Below are positions 41,864-49,934 of a DNA stretch of 64,000 nt, piece after piece. A program made the translations under genes and the position numbers. Location: assembly GCA_023426435.1 (NCBI GenBank), contig JAFAAS010000023.1:1-64000 (forward strand), read 5' to 3'. The DNA comes from Verrucomicrobiota bacterium (GTDB taxonomy: Bacteria > Verrucomicrobiota > Verrucomicrobiia > Opitutales > Opitutaceae). The notes beneath the pieces were generated by a model. The model made no database searches, was not told the origin of the DNA, and saw nothing but the letters and a program-made list of their open reading frames with translations. Each line of letters begins with the position of its first letter. Positions within the stretch are counted from its first letter, which is position 1.

Positions 41864-42373
41864 GTGAAGACACTCCACCGGGCGAGGGCGGTCGCTGCCC
41901 GGGCAGCGATGATGATTGGAATTTCATTGGCATCGGCGGCCACCGCGGCGGATCGCGCCGATGACGAAGCGGCGGTCAGGGAACTTGGCACAAAGTGGCA
42001 GGATGCCTGGAACAGGCGCGACGCGGAGGCGTTGACGGCTCTGCTCGCGGAGGACGTGGATTTCGTCACGGTGCTCGGCCCGAGAGGCTGGATGAGAGGC
42101 CATGCGCAGTTCAAAGAAGCGCATGCGCGGATGTTCACCACGCTGTTCACCGAGAGCCGGTGGACGACGCGTGAGACGCACGTGAAGTTCATTCGCCCCG
42201 ACCTGGCGATTCAACGCGTGTTGTGGTCGACGACGGGAGATCGCGTGCGCCACGTGAAACATGGCGAGCCGCGCAGTGGGATCTTCACCTGGGTTGTGGA
42301 GAAACGAAATGGCACGTGGCTGATCATCGCGTCGCAGAATACGGAGAGCATGCCGATCCTGCCGGGGCAGTGA
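41864..42373 (+). CDS. Exported SnoaL/DUF4440-like protein
   Basis: 169 residues. It starts at GTG 41864, supported by a GAAGGA at 41852-41857 seven bases upstream. The signal peptide is about residues 10-28 (AAMMIGISLASAATAA). The mature protein is a cone-shaped NTF2-like fold: LGTKWQDAWNRRDAEALTALLAEDVDFVTVLGP, THVKFIRPDLAIQRVLWSTTGD, GIFTWVVEKRNGTWLIIASQNT. This matches the SgcJ/EcaC/DUF4440 group, small enzymes or binding proteins of often unknown substrate. It stands between the hydrolase gene and mgsA. Confidence 0.85.
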   Translation: MKTLHRARAVAARAAMMIGISLASAATAADRADDEAAVRELGTKWQDAWNRRDAEALTALLAEDVDFVTVLGPRGWMRGHAQFKEAHARMFTTLFTESRWTTRETHVKFIRPDLAIQRVLWSTTGDRVRHVKHGEPRSGIFTWVVEKRNGTWLIIASQNTESMPILPGQ

Positions 42374-42537
42374 CGTGGTTGACCGAGCGCTCATGAGCGG
42401 GCTTGGGCGGCGTCGTCGAAGACGGGCGCGGTTGTCCCGGCATGGATCGCCGGGCGCGCGCTACCGTGGAAAGGAGGTCGCGCGAGGTTGCGTGCGGCGG
42501 ACGGATCGGATGGGATCGCGACTCTCGATATTCCAGC

Positions 42538-43047
42538 ATGAGCACTTATAAAAAGCTTCCGATGGGCGCGAAGAAGAAGATCGCGCTCGTCGCTCACGAC
42601 AACATGAAGGCCACGCTCGTCGAGTGGGCCAAATTCAATCGCGGCACGCTTTCGCGGCACAGCGTGTTTGCGACCGGCACCACGGGGCTTCTGCTCGAGA
42701 AAGAGCTGGGGTTTCCGATCAAGAAGCTGCAGAGCGGTCCGCTCGGCGGCGACCAGCAGATCGGCGCGAAGATCGTAGAAGGAGAAATCGATTTTCTCAT
42801 CTTCTTCTGGGATCCGCTGGAACAGCAGCCGCACGATCCCGACGTGAAGGCGCTGCTGCGGATGGCCGTCGTGTGGAACGTGCCCACGGCGTGCGATCGG
42901 GCGACGGCTGACTTTGTCATTTCATCGCCGCTGATGGATGCGGCTTACGATCGGCTCATCCCGGATTACGACGTGTATCGAAAGCGCAAAGTGCCCGGGG
43001 TGGACGCGCCCCCGGTGCCGATCGCCGGCGCAAAACTGCGCAGTTAA
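42538..43047 (+). CDS. mgsA: Methylglyoxal synthase
   Basis: 169 residues, normal length. Active-site blocks: GPLGGDQQIGA with Asp72, and EQQPHDPDVKALLR with His99 and Asp102, matching the catalytic residues of the E. coli enzyme. FATGTTG (about 44-50) binds phosphate. It turns dihydroxyacetone phosphate into methylglyoxal and phosphate, a bypass used when phosphate is short or sugar phosphates build up. The start ATG 42538 gives the family N-terminus (KKIALVAHD). No glyoxalase genes are in the window. Confidence 0.94.
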   Translation: MSTYKKLPMGAKKKIALVAHDNMKATLVEWAKFNRGTLSRHSVFATGTTGLLLEKELGFPIKKLQSGPLGGDQQIGAKIVEGEIDFLIFFWDPLEQQPHDPDVKALLRMAVVWNVPTACDRATADFVISSPLMDAAYDRLIPDYDVYRKRKVPGVDAPPVPIAGAKLRS

Positions 43048-43072
43048 CGCGATCGCGGCGCGATCGGACGCG

Positions 43073-43993
43073 TCACTCGTGCACCCGTTCGAGCGATCGC
43101 AACCAGAGGCTCGAGCCGGCGGCTTTTAAGAACTCCGGAAAGCGGTCGTGGAAAATCTCAGGGAATGAATGTTTCGCGAAGGCGTTGAACGCGACGATCT
43201 CGAATTGGGAATTGCCGACGAGGAACGCGCGCAGAAACAAGGATTCGTTCCACGCCCGGCCTTCGCGAAGCCATTTGGTCGGATAGGAAAACGGGTAGAA
43301 AATGTCATGGAAATGGACGAGCACGCCGGGCTTCAGCCGCGGAACGATGCGCAGCAGGATGTGCGCGACGTCGCTGCCGATTTTGCACACATGGGAGGAG
43401 TCGATGAAGAGCAAGTCGTGAGCTTCGAGTTGATCGAACACCGACAGTGAAACTTCCTGCGCGGGTTGTGGCAGGATCGTGGTCATCGCTTTGTCCCTTT
43501 CGGAAAGGAGCGCGTGCAGGCGTTCGGGATGGGGTTCGATGAACGTCAGGGCGGCGGAGGTGCCCATGTGGTCCAGCGTGTCGAGCATCACGGCGGAGGA
43601 GAATCCCGAACCGATCTCGATGATGCGGCGCGGTTGTTCTTTGCGCAGCAAGGCGGAGAGGACGAATGCGTCGGAAGGACCAAACCAGTCGTTTTCGGAA
43701 TAGAAGCGGAAGTCCGGCGTTCGATGGAAGGGAAAAGGCAGGGGTGGAAAATTCGAAAGGAGCTCTTCGTAGAATGAACGCTGGGCCTTCGTCCGCAGAT
43801 CGATGTGCTCCCAATATTCGGGCCCGTCGAAGGGAGCGCCTGTATCAGGCTGGACATTACGCAGGTCGAGCAGCGGCGAATAAAAATGGCCGGGAGGGAA
43901 GGCGACGGCGCCGCGAAGGTTGGGATCGAGCCGGAGCCGACGTTCGAGCAGCCGCTTCTGAATGCCCGAAAAGTATAGTGCGGGGTTCAACAC
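43073..43993 (-). CDS. Class I SAM-dependent methyltransferase (Methyltransf_24-like)
   Basis: 306 residues. Motif I IIEIGSGFSSAVMLDTL (about 123-140), the acidic-loop region TFIEPHPERLHALL, VSLSVFDQLEAHDLLFIDSSHV and KPGVLVHFHDIFYPF are typical of Methyltransf_24, a group often linked to polysaccharide or O-antigen modification. The first 90 residues are an extra N-terminal region (PPGHFYSPLLDLRNV). GTG 43993 is the start; there is no Shine-Dalgarno. It converges on mgsA and is followed upstream by a decayed small gene. Confidence 0.85.
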   Translation of the reverse strand: MLNPALYFSGIQKRLLERRLRLDPNLRGAVAFPPGHFYSPLLDLRNVQPDTGAPFDGPEYWEHIDLRTKAQRSFYEELLSNFPPLPFPFHRTPDFRFYSENDWFGPSDAFVLSALLRKEQPRRIIEIGSGFSSAVMLDTLDHMGTSAALTFIEPHPERLHALLSERDKAMTTILPQPAQEVSLSVFDQLEAHDLLFIDSSHVCKIGSDVAHILLRIVPRLKPGVLVHFHDIFYPFSYPTKWLREGRAWNESLFLRAFLVGNSQFEIVAFNAFAKHSFPEIFHDRFPEFLKAAGSSLWLRSLERVHE

Positions 43994-44099
43994 GCGCGGC
44001 AGTGTGGCGCGTGGGAATCGCGCCGGAAATACAAACGAATGGGCGAAGACGACGCATGATCGTATCGGGCTTTCGCCGATGAGACCGCCTCTTGGGTGG

Positions 44100-44353
44100 C
44101 TATGGCGGCGGGCGGCGTCTCACCGTTCTCCGGCCCAGTGAGGCGAAGAGAGCAGCGGTGGCCGCGATGGCGGCCGGGGCGAAGACCGTCAATGCCGGCC
44201 AGTATCCCCGCAGCAGCACGCCGGCCGCGCTGATTTCGCTGGCGCCGCCGGCCAGACTAGGCGGCCGAAAAGAAGCGGGAAGCCGACCGCGAGAATTGTG
44301 ATGAGAAAAAGCGTGGCGGTGGAAACCACGTTAACGCGGGTGGAGGGCGGCAC
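44100..44353 (-). pseudogene. Frameshifted gene for a small two-helix membrane protein
   Basis: On the - strand, GTG 44353 opens PPSTRVNVVSTATLFLITILAVGFPLLFGRL, a start plus one membrane helix. After about 44257 the coding-like, GC3-rich frame is a different one and reads LAGGASEISAAGVLLRGYWP followed by ALTVFAPAAIAATAALFASL and GRRTVRRRPPP before a TAG at 44100-44102. Joined across one frameshift these give an 84-residue protein with two helices and a basic tail. Length 254 is not a multiple of three. It could be a true decay product or a single-base sequencing error. The family is not recognised. Confidence 0.45.
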
Positions 44354-44492
44354 GGTCGCAGTTGAGGGCGGGTTAAACGCCGGCGCGGAACGCGATTACG
44401 CGACCGTTTAAGTGATCGTGCGGCGGCGGCCGGGGCGTGAAGGACAAGTGTTTATAGTGAACGCCCGAAAAAATATAGAAGCCGGATCATTT

Positions 44493-44613
44493 TTGCTGGT
44501 TTTCGGAAGTGCAGTTGTCCAGCGTTTGCGCTCCTCCAGCTTTCTGCCCTTGAGCCCGTCCTGTTCGATTCCATTTCCGCTCTGCCTGCGCGCCGCATCG
44601 TTCTGCCGCGCTG
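44493..44613 (+). repeat. Diverged copy of the toxin-antitoxin-island element upstream of the lipoprotein operon
   Basis: The order GCTGGTTTTCGG, GTGCAG, AGCGTTTGCGCTCC, CCAGCTTTC, GAGCCCGTCCTG, CATTTCCGCTCTGCCTGC, GCGCCGC is the same as in the elements at 59305-59535, 62849-63110 and 63775-64000, with about three bases in four conserved. It lies directly upstream of the CsgG-like lipoprotein gene. A weaker resemblance is seen upstream of the membrane-lipase gene at about 30150-30260. Confidence 0.5.
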
Positions 44614-44660
44614 AGATATAGAGGAGACATGGACGCCGCGTCCTTCAACTCACTGTTTCT

Positions 44661-45332
44661 ATGCGTAAACTATTGCTCCTTGGTGCCGCGGGCGCGCTCG
44701 CCTGCCTTTTTGGTGGGTGTGCGACCGAGTCGACTCGCAGGCTGGAAATCCCGCAGGTGACGGCAGCGGCTCGTCCCTATAGCGGTCCCAAAAATGTAGT
44801 AGTCGTAGGCAAGTTCGACAACCGCTCGAGTTTTATGCGAGGGCTCTTTTCAGACGGTGTCGACCGTCTTGGAGGACAGGCGAAGACGATCCTCATCTCG
44901 CACTTGCAACAAACCGGGCGCTTTTCAGTGCTCGATCGGGAAAACTTAGAGGAAACCAAGCGAGAAGCTGAACTAAGAGGAGTGGCTCAACAGCTCAAAG
45001 GTGCTGATTTCGCGGTGACAGGAGACGTGACGGAGTTTGGTCGCAAAGAAGTTGGTGACCAGCAGTTGTTCGGAATTGTGGGTCAAGGGAAGCAACAGAT
45101 CGCATATGCGAAGGTTGGGCTCTACGTTGTTGATGTCTCTACATCGGAAGTGGTATTTTCCGCATTTGGCGCGGGAGGGTATAAATTGAGCAATAGAGAG
45201 GTTTTGGGCTTCGGAGGAACGTCCAGCTATGACGCGACCTTAAATGGCAAGGTTCTCGATCTGGCGGTTCGCCAAGCAGTGGATGGGCTTATTGAAGGGT
45301 TGGAGGCGGGTAGGTGGACTGTAACTAAATAA
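44661..45332 (+). CDS. CsgG/HfaB-family lipoprotein
   Basis: 223 residues with a lipoprotein signal peptide ending in LFGGC (lipobox Cys20). The mature part (KNVVVVGKFDNRSS, AKTILISHLQQTGRFSVLDRENLEETKREAELRG, GADFAVTGDVTEFGRK) is a clear CsgG-type penicillin-binding-activator/curli-assembly domain. It heads a three-gene lipoprotein operon with DUF4810 and DUF799 proteins; the same triad is known in many Gram-negatives, including Neisseria with GNA1162. The next gene starts eight bases after its stop. Third codon positions are visibly less G+C-rich than in the neighbours. A predicted role is an envelope pore or trans-envelope complex. Confidence 0.9.
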   Translation: MRKLLLLGAAGALACLFGGCATESTRRLEIPQVTAAARPYSGPKNVVVVGKFDNRSSFMRGLFSDGVDRLGGQAKTILISHLQQTGRFSVLDRENLEETKREAELRGVAQQLKGADFAVTGDVTEFGRKEVGDQQLFGIVGQGKQQIAYAKVGLYVVDVSTSEVVFSAFGAGGYKLSNREVLGFGGTSSYDATLNGKVLDLAVRQAVDGLIEGLEAGRWTVTK

Positions 45333-45339
45333 ATATCCG

Positions 45340-45690
45340 ATGAAGCGGATTTTACTATTAATAGGAGTGGCGTTGCTCCTGTCAGGCTGCCAAACCGCAC
45401 GGCCCCTGTATCACTGGGGGTCGTATGAAACCATTGCTTATTTAAGCTATTCTAAGCCGGACAAGGCAACGTTGGAGCTGCAACTTGAAAAGCTGCAAAA
45501 GGACGTTTCCGATTCGAAGAAAGTGGCGGCACATCCGGGACTACACGCCCAACTTGGCTATGTTTACTTTCAGCTCGGCCGAATCGACGAGGCGGTGAAG
45601 CAGTTCGAAATGGAAAAGGCGCTGTTTCCTGAAGCCACAATTTTTATGGATCGAATGATCGAGAGGGCGAAGGGAGGGGAATCAGCATGA
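45340..45690 (+). CDS. DUF4810-family lipoprotein
   Basis: 116 residues. Lipobox LLLSGC (Cys17) ends the signal. The mature part starts PLYHWGSYETIAYLSY, the DUF4810 hallmark, followed by a TPR-like helical pair (LHAQLGYVYFQLGRIDEAVKQFEMEKALFPEA). It is the middle gene of the CsgG-DUF4810-DUF799 operon. Its stop overlaps the next start (ATGA at 45687), so translation is coupled. In Neisseria the corresponding protein is NMB1163-like. Function is unknown, though it probably links the two partner lipoproteins. Confidence 0.9.
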   Translation: MKRILLLIGVALLLSGCQTARPLYHWGSYETIAYLSYSKPDKATLELQLEKLQKDVSDSKKVAAHPGLHAQLGYVYFQLGRIDEAVKQFEMEKALFPEATIFMDRMIERAKGGESA

Positions 45691-46304
45691 AGCTCACCCC
45701 ACTGATGTTGGTCGCGGCGGTCCTGCTGCTGGCGGCGTGCAAGACTATACCGCCGAAGGACTATACGGAGTTCAAGAGGTCCGCCCCTCGATCTATATTG
45801 GTCCTTCCTCCGATCAACGACACGAATGAGGTGATCGCGCCGTATAGTGTCCTTACAACTGTCACCCGCCCGTTGGCCGAACTCGGCTACTATGTCGTGC
45901 CTGTGGTCATGGCGGACCACTTTCTGAAAGAGAACGGACTCGCGCTTCCAGCGGAGATGCATCAAGCGCCGCTGGACAAGCTTCAGTCTGTGTTCGGTGT
46001 CGACGCTGTTTTATATCTCACGGTTGAGAGATACGGCTCGAAGTATCAGGTGCTAGCGAGTAACACCTTCGTGACGGTGAAGGCTTTGTTAGTTGATGCC
46101 CGGACCGGAGTAGAACTCTGGGAGCATCGAACTGAGACGGTGTATGCCGGAAGCGCAGGACTCATTGAAGCCTTGGTGGAGCAGGTTCTGAACAAACTCG
46201 TCGACCAAGCGCACAACGTGGCAGTGATGGCTTCGTTTCAACTACTCACTGTTCCGGGGCAGGGTATTCCGAAAGGGCCGCACCATCCGGAGCACGGGAC
46301 ATAA
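45687..46304 (+). CDS. DUF799/GNA1162-family lipoprotein
   Basis: 205 residues. Lipobox LLAAC (Cys18) follows a short signal. The mature part SILVLPPINDTNEVIAPYSVLTTVTRPLAELGYYVVPVVMADHFLKENGL and DAVLYLTVERYGSKY ... ALLVDARTGVELWEH is the DUF799 domain of GNA1162, an antigen-associated neisserial lipoprotein with a TolB-N-like fold. It is the last gene of the triad and overlaps the DUF4810 gene by four bases. The three proteins probably act together at the outer membrane. The block has lower G+C than the surroundings, hinting at horizontal acquisition. Confidence 0.9.
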   Translation: MKLTPLMLVAAVLLLAACKTIPPKDYTEFKRSAPRSILVLPPINDTNEVIAPYSVLTTVTRPLAELGYYVVPVVMADHFLKENGLALPAEMHQAPLDKLQSVFGVDAVLYLTVERYGSKYQVLASNTFVTVKALLVDARTGVELWEHRTETVYAGSAGLIEALVEQVLNKLVDQAHNVAVMASFQLLTVPGQGIPKGPHHPEHGT

Positions 46305-46450
46305 GCAACTGGGCCCCTGCTGCTCCCGAGCAAACATGTTGATCGGGCCGCGTGGGCTTCTGCGGTTGTCGCATGATTTGTGGGCTGCCACAGCGTGGTT
46401 GATGAACTCAGCTTTTCTTCAGGGCTGCCACGTTCCGACTCGAATAGGAT

Positions 46451-47383
46451 CTATTCGGCCTGGAAGCGTTCGGCGTCGGCCTTGTTCCAGGTGATGATTG
46501 CTTCGCCGGAGATGAAGTTTCGGTCGAGATAAGGGCGGCCGAAGTTCACGCGCTCCTCTTGGGCGGTGCCGGCTTTGATTTCGTCGATCAGTTTTTGCAT
46601 ATCGAGAATGTAGCGCATCGTGAGCTTTTCCTTTTCCCGCTTCTGCCAGTAGTGGCCGCCGAAGATGAGCAGCTTGTCCTCGTCGATTTGGTGGTCGGGG
46701 TTGCGAATGTAGGCGATGAGCCGGTCGATGCTTTGGCGATATTGCGCGAAACCTTCGTTGGAGAAAATCCACACGCCGTGACCGGACCCGATGCCGTCGC
46801 CGCTGAAGAGGAGGTTTTTTCCGCGGAGGAAGTAAGCGGTGGAGTGGTGGGTGTGTCCGGGGATTTTCAACGCATCCACGACCACGCCTCCGTCGAGATC
46901 GAGCGACGGGTTGCCGGAGATGGGAATCGTGCGGTCGGCGGGGAAAAGTTCCCGGCCGGAGAACTCATCTTTCTGGATCCAGAACGTAACGTCGGGGTTG
47001 TCCTTGAAGGCGGGCAGCATGCCCGTGTGGTCGCCGTGATGATGGGTGACGGCTATATACAGTCGGCGGTCGCTAATCTCGTCTGCGACGAGTTTTTGCA
47101 GGGACTCGATTGCGGTGGCGTCCCATTTGATCGCATTCGATAAGTCGATGAGCAGGGCTCGGTCGCGGCCGACGATGAGATACATGTCGGAGCAGTTGTT
47201 GAAGCTCTTCGTGTTGCCCTGCGCGTCGAGGTGGATGCCGGGAGGATTGGTGTGGTTGGCGTCCTCGATCCGGATGACTCCGGGGCTGATCGGGTGGAGC
47301 GTGTAGGGACCCACTTCGCGAGACGGGGCGGACGCGAAAGCGGAGGACGCGAGCGTGAGCAGGAGGACGAGGAACGATCTCAT
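46451..47383 (-). CDS. Exported metallo-beta-lactamase-fold hydrolase
   Basis: 310 residues with a signal peptide (FLVLLLTLASSAFASA, about 4-19). The zinc site is THHHGDHTG (about 113-121), followed by GHTHHSTAYFL (His about 198) and SGDGIGSG (Asp about 212) and a C-terminal FGGHYW (His about 269), which is the full class B-like metal set. The sequence is of the wider MBL-fold hydrolase family rather than an assigned beta-lactamase. Substrate unknown. ATG 47383 is preferred over upstream frames that run into a 160-bp repeat element. Confidence 0.9.
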   Translation of the reverse strand: MRSFLVLLLTLASSAFASAPSREVGPYTLHPISPGVIRIEDANHTNPPGIHLDAQGNTKSFNNCSDMYLIVGRDRALLIDLSNAIKWDATAIESLQKLVADEISDRRLYIAVTHHHGDHTGMLPAFKDNPDVTFWIQKDEFSGRELFPADRTIPISGNPSLDLDGGVVVDALKIPGHTHHSTAYFLRGKNLLFSGDGIGSGHGVWIFSNEGFAQYRQSIDRLIAYIRNPDHQIDEDKLLIFGGHYWQKREKEKLTMRYILDMQKLIDEIKAGTAQEERVNFGRPYLDRNFISGEAIITWNKADAERFQAE

Positions 47384-47505
47384 TGGGTGGGGTAACGTGA
47401 ACTGGAGCGTCTGTTCGCTCGCCAGCTGGCGCAAGCGTGAGGATTCCCGCTGGGTTTTGATCCGACTACTTTTGCATCCGATGTAATGCATCCGGCGGCG
47501 GCGTC

Positions 47506-47662
47506 CTATAGCATATTTAATAATTTCATAGCCGTTGGCCGAATCGGAATACCCGATTTGAACCACGAAGGCACCGAGCACACAGAGGAAGGCTACGGGA
47601 TCTCTCCGTGCCTTTGTGCCTATGTGGTTCACCTGAAGGGCTCTAGTTTTTATGAAAACGCC
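47506..47662 (-). repeat. 160-bp palindromic intergenic element, copy 3 (inverted)
   Basis: The same element as at 21507 and 32313, but on the opposite strand: here it starts CTATAGCATATTTAATAATT and ends GTTTTTATGAAAACGC. It lies between the MBL-fold gene and the WG-repeat gene. Ends and hairpin core are conserved, with small changes. Confidence 0.8.
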
Positions 47663-47772
47663 CCAAGTAGGCGGGGCGGGGAGGCAGCGTGTTCCATGTG
47701 TCTGTCATCGACAATTGAGAACTGACGCGTGTGCTCTTTGAGCCGGATGCTCATCGGAGCGCTTTTCCTCTC

Positions 47773-49410
47773 ATGAAACTTCTGCCCGCGGTGTTTTTGA
47801 TCGCTCTCGGAACGGCTGCCTTCGTCGGCTCGAGCCGGGCGCAGAGCCGGCTTTATCAGCTTCCTGTTTCGGAGCGCGCGCCACGGGCGTATGCCTTGGG
47901 CGATGAAATCGGGCGATTCGAGCATGGCCCTGCGCCGCTGAAGATTGGCGCCGGTTACGTCTATGTGGATCGCAGCGGAAAAGTCGTTCTCCCGTTGCGT
48001 GGACAATTGCCGTTCGACTACGCGGGCGAGTTTGGCGCCAACGGACTTGCTGCGGTTTCGCATCGAGGAAAGTTCGGCTATATCACGCCGGGCGGCGAAT
48101 GGCGCGTGCCCGCGCAGTTCGACATGGCGGAAAGTTTTTGGAACGCGTCGTTCGCGATCGTCCGCGCAAATGAAAAATGGGGCGTGCTGGCCGCGGACGG
48201 GAGCGAGTTGATCCCGGTGGTTTACGACGCGGTGGAGTCGATCGAAGGCGGAGGTTTCACGGTGTTCGACGGCCATGCGTGGACGCTCGCAAGTCCCACG
48301 GGCGAGCTCCTGCAACCGTTCAAATTCGAAGCCCTGCGCAACATGCTGGGCAACGGGTCCGAGGGGCTCGTTCCGGCGCGGAGGGACGACCGCTGGGGAT
48401 TCGTTTCGGCGGCGACGGGCGAAGTCGTTGTCCCGATGATTTACGAAAAAGTGGGCCGCTTCTCCGAGGGCCGGGCGAACTTCGTCGCTGGAGAAAAAAT
48501 CGGCTACGTGGATCGCACGGGGCGGGTGATCGTGGAACCGCGTTTCGAGAGCGCCGATGAATTTTCCGAAGGCCTCGCCGCGGTTCAGCTCGACGGCCGC
48601 TGGGGCTATTTGGACCTGCAAGGCGAGTTGGCGATCGCGCCCGCCTTCGACCGCGCACGGAAATTTTCCGGCGGATATGCCAGCGTGAAGCGCGACAATG
48701 AATGGCTCACGATTGACCGCCGCGGCGAATTTGTGACGCCTCCTCCCGATGCTGTTCCCACCGAGGAGCACGACGCGGACGCGGCGCAACCCGTCACCCG
48801 GCGCCAGCGTAGCACGGTGCGCTACGATCACATCAACGTTGGGATGACGTTGCTGTGGGACGAGCAGGGGCGCGCGACGGAGACGCGCGTGTTTCGCCTC
48901 GATAACGACGAAACCGTGATCTGGGACGCGCGCCTGACCGACGGCCTTGTGCACGACGGTTTCTGCATGATCGAGGGGAAACCGGTGATCTTCGGGTCCC
49001 ATGTTCGATTCCAACTCGATGCTCTCGATGAGCAGATGGCGGCGGCCTGGCGCACGCGCGAAAAAACGCTGGGCCCCGTGATCTCCGCCAACGTCACCTC
49101 CGGCATGAAGCAGGCGGCGGTGGCCGCTTTGATGGCTATCAGCAACGAGCTCAAGGGGGTCGAGAACCTGGAGAGGATTCATTTCGCCGACCGCCACCGC
49201 GTGGACCACGACGCCGCGAATGACGTCGAGGCCACGATCAATCGCATCATGCGAGCGCGCCCTTATGTGAATCGGGTCAAGGCGCTCGCGGAAAACATCG
49301 AGGTCACCATCCGCGACCGAGAAGGGCTCAACGACGATCAGCGGAGGCTGCTCGATCGCATCCGCAACAAAGCCGCGTTGGCGGCGCAGGAAGTGTTGGG
49401 ATTGAAATAA
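47773..49410 (+). CDS. Exported WG-repeat protein
   Basis: 545 residues. Signal peptide (LLPAVFLIALGTAAFVGSSRA, about 3-23). Residues 40-340 are WG-type repeats of about 24-40 residues (YVYVDRSGKVVLP, KFGYITPGGEWRVPAQFDMAESF, KWGVLAADGSELIPVVYDAVESI, RWGFVSAATGEVVVPMIYEKVGRFSEG, KIGYVDRTGRVIVEPRFESADEFSEG, RWGYLDLQGELAIAPAFDRARKF), the WG-beta repeat fold. The last 200 residues include a charged helical tail (NRVKALAENIEVTIRDREGLNDDQRRLLDRIRNKAALAAQEVLG). The role is unknown; such proteins are usually exported and structural. Confidence 0.85.
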   Translation: MKLLPAVFLIALGTAAFVGSSRAQSRLYQLPVSERAPRAYALGDEIGRFEHGPAPLKIGAGYVYVDRSGKVVLPLRGQLPFDYAGEFGANGLAAVSHRGKFGYITPGGEWRVPAQFDMAESFWNASFAIVRANEKWGVLAADGSELIPVVYDAVESIEGGGFTVFDGHAWTLASPTGELLQPFKFEALRNMLGNGSEGLVPARRDDRWGFVSAATGEVVVPMIYEKVGRFSEGRANFVAGEKIGYVDRTGRVIVEPRFESADEFSEGLAAVQLDGRWGYLDLQGELAIAPAFDRARKFSGGYASVKRDNEWLTIDRRGEFVTPPPDAVPTEEHDADAAQPVTRRQRSTVRYDHINVGMTLLWDEQGRATETRVFRLDNDETVIWDARLTDGLVHDGFCMIEGKPVIFGSHVRFQLDALDEQMAAAWRTREKTLGPVISANVTSGMKQAAVAALMAISNELKGVENLERIHFADRHRVDHDAANDVEATINRIMRARPYVNRVKALAENIEVTIRDREGLNDDQRRLLDRIRNKAALAAQEVLGLK

Positions 49411-49426
49411 GCGTCGTGACGCGTGT

Positions 49427-49828
49427 TCAGGCGGCGAGCGCGCCGGCGCGACGCGCGCCGATGAACTGGCCGCTGGCCAACACCGCGACGGCGAAGGCCT
49501 GGCCGAGCACGAACGCGAGTCCGAGTCCGTTTGGAGAAATCCAAGGCGTGAAAAGCAGCAGCACGCTGTCGATCACCCAGAAGGCGTTGCCGATGATCAA
49601 CGCCAACACCAGTCGGCGCGACGGCGTGCGTTGCGATGCCGCGCACATCAGGAGCGCGGCGAAAGGCACCAGCACGGCGCCGGCTGCCTGGAGGTAAGCG
49701 GCTTGGATGTTAAACAACCGGCCGAGCCATTCGGCGGCTGCGAGGAGCGCGAGACCCATGGTCGCGGTCGCGACGGCATCGATGAGGAGGAAGCGTTTCA
49801 ACCAGGTGGGAGTAATCGAGGATTGCAT
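49427..49828 (-). CDS. Small multi-pass membrane protein, hypothetical
   Basis: 133 residues with about four membrane helices (LLIDAVATATMGLALLAAAEWLG, AAGAVLVPFAALLMCAA, LVLALIIGNAFWVIDSVLLLFT, LGLAFVLGQAFAVAVLASGQFIG). The layout is like DoxX-related or DUF4345-like small proteins, but I cannot name it. It is divergent from an MmyB-type regulator, with an operator-like palindrome between, so it is probably that regulator's target. Confidence 0.75.
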   Translation of the reverse strand: MQSSITPTWLKRFLLIDAVATATMGLALLAAAEWLGRLFNIQAAYLQAAGAVLVPFAALLMCAASQRTPSRRLVLALIIGNAFWVIDSVLLLFTPWISPNGLGLAFVLGQAFAVAVLASGQFIGARRAGALAA

Positions 49829-49900
49829 GTCGGTAAGGTTGCGAAGTCATGTCAGGCATGATTCGCACGCAGAGTTTAACAGCGCGCGTTTCGCGCGGCG

Positions 49901-49917
49901 ATTACCTGCGAGGTAAT
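49901..49917. promoter_or_regulatory. Operator-like palindrome ATTACCT-N3-AGGTAAT
   Basis: ATTACCT GCG AGGTAAT is a perfect 7-bp inverted repeat with a 3-base spacer. It lies 18 bases upstream of the MmyB-type regulator gene (49935) and 73 bases from the start of the divergent membrane gene. XRE-type regulators often bind such short palindromes and repress their own divergent promoter. This fit is inference. Confidence 0.5.
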
Positions 49918-49934
49918 ATTTTTTTCGCCTGACG

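Noticed and set aside
44412..44621. A 69-codon frame upstream of the CsgG-like gene
   Set aside because: It falls within the diverged repeat copy D and has no coding pattern or good start.
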